A stretch of 64,000 nucleotides of DNA, from NCBI GenBank assembly GCA_963921795.1, contig OY997645.1, positions 27,911,659-27,975,658 of the forward strand. Reading direction: 5' to 3'. The first letter of the stretch is position 1. Each line of letters begins with the position of its first letter. Positions 11,450 through 23,035 of the stretch are shown in pieces. The notes below the pieces were generated by a model that saw nothing but the letters and a program-made list of their open reading frames with translations, searched no databases and was not told the DNA's origin. This DNA is from Nannobrachium achirus. Taxonomy: Eukaryota; Chordata; Actinopteri; Myctophiformes; Myctophidae. The position numbers and the translations under genes are program-made.

Positions 11450-11986
11450 CTAGTAACCTCGCCTTACCAGGCTTTCTGGGGGAAAGCTTGGTGTTCGTTC
11501 AAAACATGCCGTTTGGTTTCCGCCTAAAGCGCGAAAACCACTAGAAGAAGCGGCTTCGCTTTGATTTGGTTCGCCCCGTTTGTTTCCCCTATCCCTATTA
11601 AAATGCTTGAGTAGCCTAGTGTAGTCTTGCCAGTCGCTACGAGATAAAAGATGCATATACCAAACACATTTTTCAAAAGCAAAACTACTCCGCATCAAGG
11701 AGTTTATTAGGTAGGCCCTAAAAGTATGTCCTTGAGCGCCGGAATTATTTGGGGTTAAAACTGAATCCGGTTTGATCTTTCCGGACAAATTGTAGTCTTT
11801 GAGTACTACAACATGACGTGTTGTGGTTTCTGCTCCCGACAGGATACAACCCCGAAAAGTGAAGTGATCCCAGACTATTAGCCTTGTAAGGGTTTTGAGA
11901 CCCACTGGTGTATGGAATGTACCCTTACACGTGCTGATCGAATGAGCCAAAGCTGCATGTGTTTTACAGATCCAGCCTGGAAGCAC
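11450..11986 (-). other. Unrecognised 178-codon open frame
   Basis: An ATG-initiated frame of 178 codons on the minus strand, the longest frame left of pde3a that is not made of microsatellite sequence. The translation shows no domain, signal peptide or membrane segment that I recognise. Residues 100-178 are moderately polar and rich in Arg and Ser. The underlying DNA has higher GC than its flanks and includes ACCAGGCTTTCTGGGGGAAA, a phrase typical of fish repeats. It may be an exon fragment, a captured fragment or a chance frame in a repeat. I make no functional call. Confidence 0.2.
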
Positions 11987-12053
11987 AGCATTATTGTTGT
12001 TGTATATTGATGGTTTTGTTGAGCAAAGCCTTGCTTAACCTGATGATTGCCAA

Positions 12054-12254
<201 letters not shown>

Positions 12255-13060
12255 TCATTTACTTAAGTACAGTACTCAAGAAAATGTACTTAGTTACTGT
12301 CTACCACTAGATATTCAGTAGCTGTAGTAGTAACAACTTAACGTGGCTCTCCACCTTATGACATCGGAAAGTGTTCCAAACCGTCTATTGCCGAAAAACG
12401 GCTGTTGATGAGTACACTGTTGCATCAGTTCGCAAGTTGTAAGCATTGAAAGCCACTATTTTTAGCACCGTAGTAGCCGTCTGTCGGTGTCGACTCTCAG
12501 GTGTATAGAGCAACTTATTTTCACAACTTCTAACCGACTGATCTCCCCCGGCTTCATTCGACTCAATCGACTGCCAGTCTGTAGTAATCTGCTCTGTAGT
12601 AGTCTTCAGTCTTTTTCGTGGAGAGCTACATTACAATTTGGGGCCCTATCTTGTAGCGCAAGAATTTTTTCTTTTTTACCATTTTGAAAAACATAAAATG
12701 TTCTGTGTCTCAGAGGAGAGCTGTGGACAGAAAGAAGCTAGAAACGGCAGGCTTTCTATTCCTGGAAAGTTAGATACTATAATGGAAGCCTATCGGTTAA
12801 AGCCTTCTCGTGTTAATAAAAATCTAAATAAATGTAAAAAAAAAAGAAGAAAAGGTCAGTAGACAAAAATGGTAATCTACCATTTTATCATGGGCATTAT
12901 CGAGGACCAATTATATGAAGATTAGGTTGAAAATGGTTGAAGTCATCCTTTAAATACCTAAAATAAACCTTTCTCATTATGAATAACCAAACTTGCAGAT
13001 CAGCTATTTTTGAATTGCTGAAATATAATATAGGGCTTCAGTGGTTAATGTATGTCGTAA
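12255..13060. other. Intergenic, no gene seen
   Basis: A fragment of the CAGTGGTGG-type MITE (TTTACTTAAGTACAGTACTC) is visible at about 12259-12300. The remainder has no recognised gene or bounded element. Confidence 0.55.
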
Positions 13061-13583
13061 TTGCGACCGTAGGTCGCAGTTACTTCACTCCTATACTATC
13101 CAAACCTCCACCGGCTGTCAGTCCGTCCGTCCGTCCGTCCGTCCGTCCGTCCGTCAGTCAGTCTGTCACACGTCACACATCACACTTTTGCCCTGCTCAT
13201 ATCTACGCAACCGTTGCCCCGATCCATGCCAAATTTTGCACACACACTCCTTACCTGCCAAACTACAACCTCCAAGGACCCCCGGAGCTCCAGGGACCCC
13301 CAGGTCCCTCGGGGACCCCCAGGTGTAAAAAATGAACAAATGTGCAAAAATGACCACCCCAACGGGGCTGCTCACGGGGAATTCCCGGGGACCACCGACT
13401 CCTGGTGCTCCAGAACGGATGCAAAAGTGGTGACGTCCCCAGTGGAGGACCCCCTCCACTGCAGCTCACATAAAATGCCGTAACTCGGGCTAGGAGCGTC
13501 CGGGAGAGCCGGGGCCGGTACTTATTTGTCCGCCAAGGCGGCGCGGAGACCCCACCCCTCATTTCTCACATGGCCCGCTTCTA

Positions 13584-13845
13584 GCGCCACCATGAGGCCG
13601 ATTCTTGCAAAACATATTTTTGGACACTGCTCCTACAATTTTTGCCCTAAAATCACGCAAATCGGTACACAGTAGGTCTACACTCATTTCATCAACTTGG
13701 ATCTGTCCCATATTGCGCCACCTTCAGGCCGATTTTTAAAACACATTTTTGGCCACTGCTCCTACAATTTTTGCCCTAAAATCACACAAATCGCTACACA
13801 GTATGTCTACACTCATCTCATCAACATGAATCTGTCCCATATACG
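13584..13845 (+). repeat. Two units of the ~130-bp Helitron-internal repeat
   Basis: GCGCCACC landmarks at 13584 and 13715 are 131 bp apart. The units carry CACTGCTCCTACAATTTTTG and TCTACACTCAT blocks. The second unit breaks off at the start of the tandem copy of the element. Confidence 0.85.
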
Positions 13846-14345
13846 GTCGCAGTTACTTGCACTCCTATACTATCCAAACCTCCACCGGCTGTCAGTCCGT
13901 CCTTCCGTCCGTCCGTCAGTCAGTCTGTCACACGTCACACTTTTGCCCTGCTCATATCTCCGCAACCGTTGCCCCGATCCATGCCAAATTTTGCACACAT
14001 ACTCCTTACCTGCCACACTACAACCTCCAAGGACCCCCGGAGCTCCAGGGACCCCCAGGTCCCTCGGGGACCCCCAGGTGTAAAAAATGACCAAATGTGC
14101 AAAAATGACCAAATGACCACCCCAACGGGGCTGCTCACGGGGAATCCCGGGGACCACCGACTCCTGGTGCTCCAGAACGGATGCAAAAGTGATGACGCCC
14201 CCAGTGGAGGACCCCCTCCACTGCAGCTCACATAAAATGCCGTAACTCGGGCTAGGAGCATCCAGGAGAGCCGGGGCCGGTACCTATTCGTCCGCCAAGG
14301 CGGCACGGAGACCCCACCCCTCATTTCTCACATGGCCCTCTTCTA

Positions 14346-14992
14346 GCGCCACCATGAGGCCGATTCTTGCAAAACACATTTTTGGACACTGCTCCTACAA
14401 TTTTTGCCCTAAAATCACGCAAATCGATACACAGTAGGTCTACACTCATTTCATCAACTTGGATCTGTCCCATATTGCGCCACCTTCAGGCCGATTTTTA
14501 AAACACATTTTTGGACACTGCTCCTACAATTTTTGCCCTAAAATCACGCAAATCGCAACACAGTATGTCTACACTCATCTCATCAACATGAATCTGTCCC
14601 ATATAGCGCCACCTTCAGGCCGATTTTTAAAAACACATTTTTGGACACTGCTCCTACAGATTTTGCCCTAAAATCATGAAAATCACTACACAGTATGTCT
14701 ACACTCATGTCATCAACATGGATCTGTCCCATATAGCGCCACCATCAGGCCGATTTTTTCAAACACATTTTTGGACACTGCTCCTACAGATTTTGCCCTA
14801 AAATCACGCAAATCGGTACACAGTATGTCTACACTCATCTCATCAACATGGCTCTGTCCCATTTCGCGCCACCTGCAGGCCGATTTTTTAAAAGACATTT
14901 TTGGACACTGCTCCTACAGATTTTTCCCTAAAGTCACGCAAATCGCACAGTATCTCTACAGTCATGTAATCAAAACGCATCTGTCCCATCTA
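14346..14992 (+). repeat. Five-unit tandem array, period 127-131 bp
   Basis: GCGCC landmarks fall at 14346, 14477, 14606, 14736, 14866 and about 14993, spacing 131, 129, 130, 130 and 127. Each unit contains GGACACTGCTCCTACA, CCTAAAATCACGCAAATCG and ACACAGTATGTCTACACTCA. The related element H1 has only one unit and the first half of H2 has two, so unit number varies between copies. Confidence 0.92.
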
Positions 14993-15229
14993 ACGCCACC
15001 ATCAGGAAGATTTTGGAAAAACACATTTCTGCCCTATTTGTGGAGATAAGCGACCAACGGTCGCTTATCTCCCGATTAGGGAGTCTTACTGGTAATAATA
15101 TAAATCTACAAAGTTGTAACTCAAGTTTCCAAATTATTATATTGGAATAAAAAGAAAGTACAACACACACGCACGCACGCACGCACGCACACGCCAGTGC
15201 ATTCAGTCTCTAGTAACTCAGTCCCACTA

Positions 15230-15249
15230 CCCCCCCCCCCCCCCCCCCC
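15230..15249 (+). repeat. Poly-C tract
   Basis: A run of about 20 C. It follows a short (ACGC)n run at 15170-15192. Confidence 0.9.
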
Positions 15250-15482
15250 TTCTGACGCCCCTGGCAATACCATAATGTAGACATACTCTAAGTAAACTCT
15301 AGTAAAAGTCCTGTAATCAAGTACAAAAAGTATTGGCATTTAAAGTACTCATTATGAATGGCCTATTTATGCATTTGAGGTTGAATGTGAATGCTGGAGG
15401 GTGGCAATTGCCATCCCCTGGGACTGTAAATGACGCTACTGGTCTCTCCTCTGTCTCTTCTCTCTGTATTTCATATCGTTTT

Positions 15483-15625
15483 TGAGCGGTGGTCACAACG
15501 CTCCTATACGTGGCCGTGTGTGTGGGTCTGTCTGTCTGTCTGTCTGTATGTCTGTATGTCTGTCTCCGTGTCCGTAGCCTGCAGTAACCTTTTCTGACCA
15601 CACATGTTAAGGGGGGGGCGCTGTT

Positions 15626-15666
<41 letters not shown>

Positions 15667-15674
15667 ACCGCTCA
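15483..15674. mobile_element. MITE with TGAGCGGTGGT ends, copy A
   Basis: Perfect 11-bp terminal inverted repeats TGAGCGGTGGT (15483-15493) and ACCACCGCTCA (15664-15674) enclose a (TCTG)n run, GCGCTGTTGC and a (CA)n tract. The same unit lies inverted at 36310-36594, and a partial copy starts at 37697. All carry a microsatellite inside. No clear target duplication was found. Confidence 0.75.
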
Positions 15675-15712
15675 GTTCACACAAGTGTGATTTTTTCGTA
15701 AATGAATGCCAT

Positions 15713-15772
15713 ACACACAACGCCTCGTGATGTGGGGCGTTTTGTGCTTGTAGATCGGCTATTTTCACTAGT
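15713..15772 (-). repeat. Portable hairpin copy (PH2)
   Basis: Remains of the hairpin: a short left tip ACACAACGCCTCG and a full right arm GTGCTTGTAGATCGGCTATT then TTCACTAG. The right flank continues into the sequence shared with PH1 (ACAGTCTTGTATGATGAAGC). Confidence 0.75.
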
Positions 15773-16156
15773 TTTGTGGGACAGTCTTGTATGATGAAGC
15801 AGGGCTTTACGTGTCTTTACAAAAAAATATAATGCTATTATTATTATTATTATTTTTAAACCTTGAAAATAGTGTTTACATTGTAATAAAGATAACTAGG
15901 AACTTAAAGTATAGTATGTTAGTTGCTTTGATCCAAGCCGGTGTAACAGCCCAAAATATACACCTCCAGCCAAACTATACCTGGGGTTAAAATGTTCATA
16001 CCCTGGGGTATAAAGTAGGCTAGCCCTGAACAAAATAAGAATGCATAAATAAGACTTTCACCCAGTTTTACTTGTAAACGTGACGAGATAAAGATAGATT
16101 GATTGAGAGATTCATACATTGATTGATTGATTGATCAGGGGTGGAAAAAGTATTAG

Positions 16157-16160
<4 letters not shown>

Positions 16161-16226
<66 letters not shown>
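16161..16226. repeat. (CA)n microsatellite
   Basis: An uninterrupted AC dinucleotide tract of about 65 bp, just left of the duplicated segment at 16231. Confidence 0.95.
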
Positions 16227-16230
<4 letters not shown>

Positions 16231-16234
<4 letters not shown>

Positions 16235-16359
16235 GCCATTTGAAGTATGGTACTCATGTTCTTGACTGAGCAGAGGTTTGAGCAACCAGGGACCTTCTTG
16301 TTTGAAGAGAGGGGAACACCATTATGCACAGAGCAGCGATGTGCTAATCCCTTGTAGGC

Positions 16360-16437
<78 letters not shown>

Positions 16438-16560
16438 GGGGGGAATAAAGACAGTTTTTTTTGTGGACATGTTTGACCTCATGTATAATCAGGAGAGTTC
16501 AACCAATGCAATGGCTTTCACAAGGTCATTTGAAGTACAGTACTGTATGACTGGTTTGAA
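16231..16560 (+). repeat. Duplicated segment, copy 1
   Basis: GCCATTTGAAGTATGGTACTC, then a TTCTTGTTTGAAGAGAGGGG block, CACCATTATGCACAGAGCAG, a (CA)n tract (16364-16430) and GTACAGGGGGGAATAAA. The same order is found at 20449-21030. Compared with copy 2 it lacks about 40 bp before CACCATTATGC and about 45 bp before GGCTTTCAC. Confidence 0.85.
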
Positions 16561-16769
16561 GGAAATTTTATTTTGACTAAATCTGTATCAGAGTATGTTA
16601 GTACAATATGATCAACCTCAAATTCGCTCACCATACACAAGACACACAACAAAACTTCCCAAAAGCGTGAGTTTTCGTAAAACGGCGTGAAGCATCAAAC
16701 TTCCTTCGCCAAACAGGAAGTGCTCCCTCTTCTGAGTGGTCGATACTTGATTGTTCCTTTTTTTCTATA

Positions 16770-17414
16770 ACTCATCAATGAGTATGAAAACTTGCAGCTC
16801 ATGTCTGCCCGTCCGTCCGCCCGTCCGCCTGTCACACCTCATGCTCTTCTCACATCACAATGATGTTGCAAATGAATGGCCAAGACAGATTTCATTTCCA
16901 CTGACCTGTTTTGACATCACAATGATGACTTGACCAGCTCAGCGTTCTCAATGGGCCCTAACTGGGCTGTAATTGGGCCGGCCCAGGGCCCCGTCTGGCT
17001 TTAATAATTAGCATACATTTTATGCCCTACCCGGCCCGAAAACAACAATATTAAGCTCCATATATGGGCGTCCCTTTTATGGGCATTCCCTTTTATGCCC
17101 ATATATGGAGATCCCTGATGTCATCAATATTATATGGGAATACCCATATATGGACATAGCCCATATCTGGGAATACCCATACCGGTATATGGACATATTG
17201 TGTCAGTCTCATGTGGTCTATGTCAAACATCTATGATATCAGACGTCAGTCATCTCCATATTTGGGAAAATATGGCCACATTTTGCCCAACTTATACAAC
17301 CAAAAGTTGGTCAAAGTTAATCTCATGCCAAAGCGCCAGCGCTCGCCCAGCAGTCTGCTGTCACCCAGGCGGATGTGTGCGCGCGGCCACCTCGCCCTTA
17401 GGGCGTCTTACTGA
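16770..17414 (+). mobile_element. Helitron-like element H3
   Basis: Its left part (ATGAGTATGAAAACTTGCAGC then CCGTCCGTCCGCC) is a decayed 5' region of the family. Its right end reads AGGGCGTCTTACTGA followed by T, directly after the small hairpin CGCCC-TTA-GGGCG (about 17391-17404). The interior contains CCATATATGG at 17058, 17099 and 17144, plus the related CCATATTTGG at 17256. The exact left boundary is uncertain. Non-autonomous. Confidence 0.6.
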
Positions 17415-17994
17415 TATGTCATAGTTTCTATTATTTGCCATAACTTTTGAACAGTTTGACGTAGAGATTCATGAGTCGCCTCACTGGACTCGGTTGAAAA
17501 TCCTTTTCCTTCATTAGAGTTACTTCTGCTCTCAGTTCTGATTGATCGATATTTGCCCCTAATGTGCAAAGACGCGCGAGGGCCCGGTCAATGCTGCTTG
17601 CAGCTTTAATTTTGTTGGTCTTTTGAAAGAAAGGGGAGAACAATCAGAAAAATACAGTATTTCAGTCAGGAGAACTAACAAATTGATTGCGACCATTAGG
17701 TCGCAGTTACTATCCATCCGCTATCCATGCCAAACCAAGCTCTATTATGAAGTCAGTATGTGATTGATTGAGAATGGAAGCATGGAGCTGAGACCGAACC
17801 AACTGTTGGCTAGCACTGAATTCCCTAACAGAATTTGCTCAGTGCATGTACCATGCGCAATGCGCATGTCTTACACTTTTCCTGGTATCCATCATTCTTG
17901 AACTTCCATAGGAGTGAGAGAGACATAATAAAAAGTTTAAGAGAGACATGTTATAATTAATTCCTTTGGGATTGGTATTTTGCACATACATGTA
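17415..17994. other. Intergenic with a Helitron-like 5' stub
   Basis: TTGCGACCATTAGGTCGCAG at 17697 after an A is an isolated 5' terminus of the H family, followed by TTACTATCCATCC and then unrelated sequence. No gene is seen elsewhere. Confidence 0.55.
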
Positions 17995-18185
17995 ATGTGG
18001 CCTCTGCATTTACCTATCCTAACTATTAGGGGCATGTGGGTACTAATACACAGCATACATGGGGCAGTTAGGGGTTAAGTCTCTTGCCCAGGGACAGGGG
18101 CATCACAAGGGGGGGGGGGAAGTGGGACTGAGTTACTAGGGCCCAAGGTGGAGGGGCCTGGAATTGTTTTATACTTTAGCTATTG

Positions 18186-18252
18186 AAAAATAGCAGATAT
18201 ACAAGCTTACCGCACGGCACTGAGTGCTGCGCTGCAAGCTTGTAGATCTGCT
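18186..18252 (+). repeat. Portable hairpin (PH3)
   Basis: AAAAATAGCAGATATACAAGC on the left and GCAAGCTTGTAGATCTGCT on the right, with a CGGCAC-TGA-GTGCTG tip. It lies in the left inverted end of the hAT MITE. Confidence 0.92.
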
Positions 18253-18467
18253 CGATCGTGAAAATGTGTGCAAATCTTTGAATATATGTATTTTTTTAAG
18301 CGAACATTTGTAACTAAATATTTTGAGATGGGGCCAAATACATATCATTTTGGGGGTCCTTGATATGAAAATGTTTGAGCACCAATGAGTCTGACATAGA
18401 AAAATAGGTTTTTCAAAAATCCTTAGAAGGATTTGAAATATTCAAAGACTTGCACAAATTTCACGAT

Positions 18468-18533
18468 TTATATACAAGCTCGCAGCGCGGCACTTGGTGC
18501 CGCGCTGTGAGCTTGCATATCTGCTATTTTTCA
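18468..18533 (+). repeat. Portable hairpin (PH4)
   Basis: ATATACAAGCTCGCAGCGCGG on the left and CCGCGCTGTGAGCTTGCATAT on the right, around CACTTGGTG. It is the right-end partner of PH3. Its outermost left arm is eroded. Confidence 0.9.
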
Positions 18534-18791
18534 ATAGTTAAAGTACCCAGGGCCCAGAATTTGGTGCGACACCCCTGCTCAGGGACAGGGACACTTTGAC
18601 TGGGTGGGCCAGAGGTGAAATGGGGACATTCTGATTCCCAGACGGCCTCTCTGCCCGTTCAGATATTCCGGTTCACCTGAGGCTAACTGTGATCGTAATA
18701 TTGATCTGCTTCTCTTGGGGCTGTGAACTCTGGCCCCTATTTACTGGCATTGATCAGAGAATTTGATTCATTCAAAAACACTGGGTAGAGT

Positions 18792-18838
18792 CAGAGTGGC
18801 AGAAAATCCCCAAAAGATTGGGGATTTTCGGCCACTCT
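18792..18838. repeat. Small perfect-type hairpin
   Basis: GAGTGGCAGAAAATCCCCA and TGGGGATTTTCGGCCACTC are inverted around a short AAAGAT loop. No promoter or gene is adjacent; probably a small foldback repeat. Confidence 0.75.
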
Positions 18839-19175
18839 ACATATATTGTCAGGAGGAAAGGGGTAGCCTGTGTTTGCGCATATATTTTCTTTGTTTGAAT
18901 GCAGTTGCACAAGACATGCTCAATCAACACACCTGATTACATTTCTAATTCTCAGCTTTTGTTTGCCACAAGGTTTGGATTGCTACATCAGGATAATCCA
19001 GATACGTTTCTCATAGAAAAATACACTATATTGACACTACTGTAATATCTGCGCTTTCTGGCACTCCTGTGTCCTTTGTGGCAGAGGAGGACACTATTTG
19101 CAAATACAATTTGACCCAGGTCAGTGCATGCTTTTAGAGAATCTATACCAATTTGCCACCATGTCCTTATGTACA
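18839..19175. other. Intergenic, no gene seen
   Basis: Nothing recognised. Confidence 0.6.
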
Positions 19176-19183
19176 GTATAGAG

Positions 19184-19466
19184 CGCTGGTTCCCAAACCT
19201 TTCAGATCAAGACCCAAAAGAGAGATTAGGCATTTGCCCGGGACACCAAACTAGTGAAAACAGCAGATGTATAAGCTCACAACGCGTCGCATCTTAAACA
19301 TTTGTTTTCTAATTCATGGGATTTCTTAGATTTTTCATTTATTTAATAAAAATGTCATGAAAATCTTGGAATCTGGAATCTGTTTTGAAATAAATTATAA
19401 ATTAGGAAACAAAATATTAAGGGACCCATAAAAATGTATCCCTGACCCAGTGTTTGGGAAACAGTG
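19184..19466. mobile_element. hAT-type MITE with half hairpin
   Basis: It starts CGCTGGTTCCCAAAC and ends GTTTGGGAAACAGTG. Perfect 8-bp direct repeats GTATAGAG flank it at 19176-19183 and 19467-19474. It contains a single portable-hairpin arm at about 19249-19290. No coding capacity. Confidence 0.88.
19249..19290 (+). repeat. Portable hairpin, half copy (PH5)
   Basis: ACTAGTGAAAACAGCAGATGTATAAGC then CTCACAACGCGTCGC; the complementary arm is absent. It lies inside the MITE at 19184. Confidence 0.8.
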
Positions 19467-19675
19467 GTATAGAGTACATGAATGCGTGCAGTAGTAGTAC
19501 TGCCGTAGTACTATAATGAGTAGTACTTGTAGTAATCTCAACCTCAGCCCTTAGCACTTAACCTAGTTATGATGACCATGAAGACATACCGTGGTCATTT
19601 GTTGTCATGCTTTTGTCACTTAGGCTTGTTTTTCTTGACCACAATGTTGAAAAGTGAACTTTAGATAGCATGTTA

Positions 19676-20146
19676 TCGCGACCGTAGATCGCAAGTTTAC
19701 TATGAAAACTGGCACATCTTGTCCGCGTATCTCTGTCTGTCTGTCTGTCTGTACGTCACGCCTGACACTGTGGTTCTATGGGCTTGTCTGTGGTTCTATG
19801 GGTTTGTCACTCTAACATCATGCTCTGATGCCACTGTGATGTCAGAAACACTCTTAACAGAATGGGTTTGCCGCTCTGCCATCACGCTCTGGTTTGATGT
19901 CCCTTTTATGCCCATATATGGACATCGCTGGTCAGGTTCTGGAAAGTTCTTGGTTCTGGAAAGTTCTGGTTCTAGTTCTCGGTCGGCCCTACAGTGGAAA
20001 TGGAGCTAAAGTTGACTATAATGCAGGGGTCTCCATATATAGGTAACTGGTCCGATATACATACCGTACATCACCAGATGGGCAAGAATTGGCGCGACCT
20101 CACCCTTTAGGGCGAGGTTGCATGTCGCCCTGAGGCGTCTTACTGG
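19676..20146 (+). mobile_element. Helitron-like element H4 (cleanest short copy)
   Basis: The 5' end TCGCGACCGTAGATCGCAAG follows an A. The 3' end GAGGCGTCTTACTGG is followed by T. A hairpin at about 20094-20121 (GCGACCTCACCC and GGGCGAGGTTGC) ends about 25 nt before the terminus. The 5' TC, 3' CTRR, subterminal hairpin and A/T target are all present. The interior has CTGTCTGTCTGTC and CCATATATGG at 19912. It is 471 bp long and encodes nothing. Confidence 0.75.
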
Positions 20147-20448
20147 TTTAGACAGATGTTAGGTTCATTTTTTACCTGGTATCCTTTAGTTTCAATAATT
20201 TGACAGTATATTGTTTAGAGACTGATACTGAATGTGAATGTGATCCCAGTTTACTGAGGCACTACACTGTCTCTCTTGATGTATGTGTTTACCTTGCTTA
20301 TTGTAAGTCGCTCTGCATAAGTAGTGTCTGCTAAATGCCTTAAATTGTTGTACCACTAGTTGTAGTAGGGTCATAGTGGTGGTTGTTGTATTATTTGATG
20401 GTGTACAAATGTGGTCACACAGACATATACAGATACATAATGAACACG
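20147..20448. other. Intergenic, no gene seen
   Basis: Nothing recognised between H4 and the duplicated segment. Confidence 0.6.
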
Positions 20449-21030
<582 letters not shown>

Positions 21031-21848
21031 ACAAGTGTTTTCAATAGTTCAAAAAAATAAAAATAACTGAATCCTGCTTTAAACAGTCTGTTCTTTCCCT
21101 ACAAACAATTGTAGTACTGTATTTATTGTTGTTCGTTCATACGTGGTTTAGTGGAACAAAAGCTTGTCAACTATTTTGCAGGCCATGAGCACTTTGGCAC
21201 TGCTGAAGTCCCACAGGAGAGCACTAGGCTCCTGCTATAGGTTCATTGTGATTCAGGAAACAGCGATGAGAGAAATTCACAAACTTAGTATAGAAACTAC
21301 CTAAGGGAATTGTGGGAAATCTATGATGTCAGGACAGACCACAGTGTTTTTCCGAAGAGCAGGCGTAGAGAGAGACATAAATGTGGTCAGTCAGATGGCC
21401 CCATCAAATTGAGGGTTAATCCAACTATTTTCCCACATGGTCATTGTGATGTGAATTTCCTCCATCTAGAGTGGTCAGCAATTACTGAGGCACATGGCAA
21501 TTTGTCTTAAGATTTAGTGATACATTTGTTGAACTACAGCCCCCATATGGGGAAGGAGTGCACCTCGACAGAGATGCATGCCAGGGTTGGGTCTTAAACT
21601 TCAAGGGATTAAATTTTTTTAACACTCATGGAAAGGGGTTGTTTAAACATTTTTTGCATTAAAATTGGGACTTTTCCCTTCAGAACTATTTGAGGCTTGA
21701 AGGTGATGTTCTGTAAGATGGTAAACATTTAAAGATAGAGAATTGTGTTGTTAAAATAATATTCTTTACACCAAGATGACACAATGTCTTAATTCTCAGA
21801 TTGGAACAATTCATTTCTGTCAGAAGGGGGTTATTATCATTCTGGGCC
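21031..21848. other. Intergenic, no gene seen
   Basis: No supported gene or bounded element; short frames only. Confidence 0.6.
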
Positions 21849-22101
21849 TTAAAGGGACTGTTCAGTCAAATAAAGATGATAACAAGGGTATTCCCAGTTT
21901 GTCACACAACAGAGTAATGTATTATTAACCAACAGACAAAATTTTAATCATGAAAAACATCAATAAGTATGAACATTTTTGTTTCAAAATCTGTCAAATC
22001 CAATAGATATTTTTCTGGCCTTTCTGGCCAAGGACTGTAGGGGCGTGGCCTATGTGCAGTATGAAGCCACGCCCATTCACAGAGGTGTCTGCTTTGGTTT
22101 T

Positions 22102-22513
22102 CAGTGATGTAAAAAAAAAAAAAAAAGCACTAAAGTACATTTACTCAGAAATAAAGTAATTAAGTACATTTACTCAAGTATTTTGTACTCAGGTACTTTG
22201 TCTTTACTTGAGTATTATTATTATTATTATTTTTTTTTTTTTTTAAGTAAAAAGCTCACAATGTGTCGGGCTTGCTTGTAGATCTGATTTCAAAATATTT
22301 TTATACATTTGAAAACTTGAAATGAGACATACTGCATAATAAGTATTTTTAAAAACGTTTTAGGATACCAATACTTTTTCCAATACCAATACAATTCCTT
22401 TCCTCAAATAAATGGAATTGAATCCTGGACGTTTACTTGTAACAGAGTACTTCTAAATTGCAGTAGTGATACTTTTACTCAAGTAAAACATTTGAGTACT
22501 TTTTCCACCACTG
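22102..22513. mobile_element. hAT-type MITE, CAGTGGTGG family, degenerate left end
   Basis: The left end CAGTGATGTAAAA and right end TTTTTCCACCACTG have the pattern of the abundant fish MITE with ACTCAAGTA and GTACTTTT blocks, best seen at 43312-43822. A portable-hairpin remnant lies at 22251-22288. The flanking 8-mers do not match, so the boundaries are less secure than in other copies. Confidence 0.65.
22251..22288 (+). repeat. Portable hairpin, decayed copy (PH6)
   Basis: AGCTCACAATGTGTCGG is followed by GCTTGCTTGTAGATCTG. It lies at the same relative place as PH12 in the sister MITE at 43312. Confidence 0.7.
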
Positions 22514-22597
22514 TCACTGTCACACACACACGTTGTATTGTGATTGGCTACATAGTGTCAGTGGGGCTGCGCCAGAGGGAGGCAGGCATGCACGCGC

Positions 22598-22598
22598 G

Positions 22599-22652
<54 letters not shown>

Positions 22653-22865
22653 CACACTCACACTCACACTCACACACACGACACTGCGCAGCGGCACAGA
22701 CAGACAGAGACAGAAAGAGAGCGAAAGAGAGAGAGGGAGACAGCGGAGCAGTGGAGCTTGCTAGCAGTTAGAGTTAGCATGCTTAGCATAGCCTATGCTA
22801 ACCGAACTCCGCGGATCCGTGGTGGATTAATGCACGCACACGCACGCACATCCGCGCGCGTGCGC

Positions 22866-22901
<36 letters not shown>

Positions 22902-22975
22902 GCTAGCAAGCTGCTCCACTTTCTCCTGTCTCTCTCTCTCTTTCTGTCTCTGTCTGTACCGACAGTGCTGCTGTG

Positions 22976-23031
<56 letters not shown>
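22598..23031. repeat. Large imperfect hairpin with (CA)n and (TG)n arms
   Basis: The left arm is (CA)n, then GCGGCACAGACAGACAG, a GAGAGAGA run and GTGGAGCTTGCTAGCA. The right arm is TGCTAGCAAGCTGCTCCAC, a CTCTCTCT run, TGTCTGTACCGACAG, GCTGTGCCG and (TG)n. The arms pair as inverted copies around a 130-bp loop that itself has (TG)n (22867-22898). Confidence 0.8.

Positions 23032-23035
<4 letters not shown>

Larger units (their letters stand above)
13061..15092 (+). mobile_element. Helitron-like element H2, internally duplicated
   Basis: The 5' end reads TTGCGACCGTAGGTCGCAG after an A. The 3' end reads GAGTCTTACTGG followed by T. Just upstream is a perfect hairpin with 14-bp arms (GGAGATAAGCGACC at 15042-15055, its complement at 15059-15072, loop AAC), ending 20 nt before the terminus. 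A terminal hairpin followed by CTRR and insertion at A/T are Helitron hallmarks. A block of about 780 bp, from the GGTCGCAG start through CCGTCCGTC tracts and a GC-rich CCCCAGG section, is repeated in tandem: 13064-13845 and from 13846 on. No Rep/helicase ORF exists, so this is a non-autonomous copy. Confidence 0.7.
18095..18577. mobile_element. hAT-type MITE with a hairpin in each end (copy 1)
   Basis: Ends are CAGGGGCATCACA and TGCGACACCCCTG. The flanking 8-mers CCCAGGGA (18087-18094) and CTCAGGGA (18578-18585) match at 7 of 8 positions. The long terminal inverted repeats each contain a full portable hairpin (18186-18252 and 18468-18533) and continue inward through GTGAAAATGTGTGCAAATC and its complement. 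A sister copy lies at 25719-26159. No transposase. Confidence 0.88.
17995..18660. repeat. Dispersed repeat split by a hAT insertion
   Basis: CCTCTGCATTTACCTATCCT and GGGGTTAAGTCTCTTGCCCAGGGA on the left and CTCAGGGACAGGGACACTTTGAC on the right belong to one repeat, also seen at about 43285-44000, 45800-46060 and 58390-58680. The hAT element at 18095-18577 interrupts it. Confidence 0.7.
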
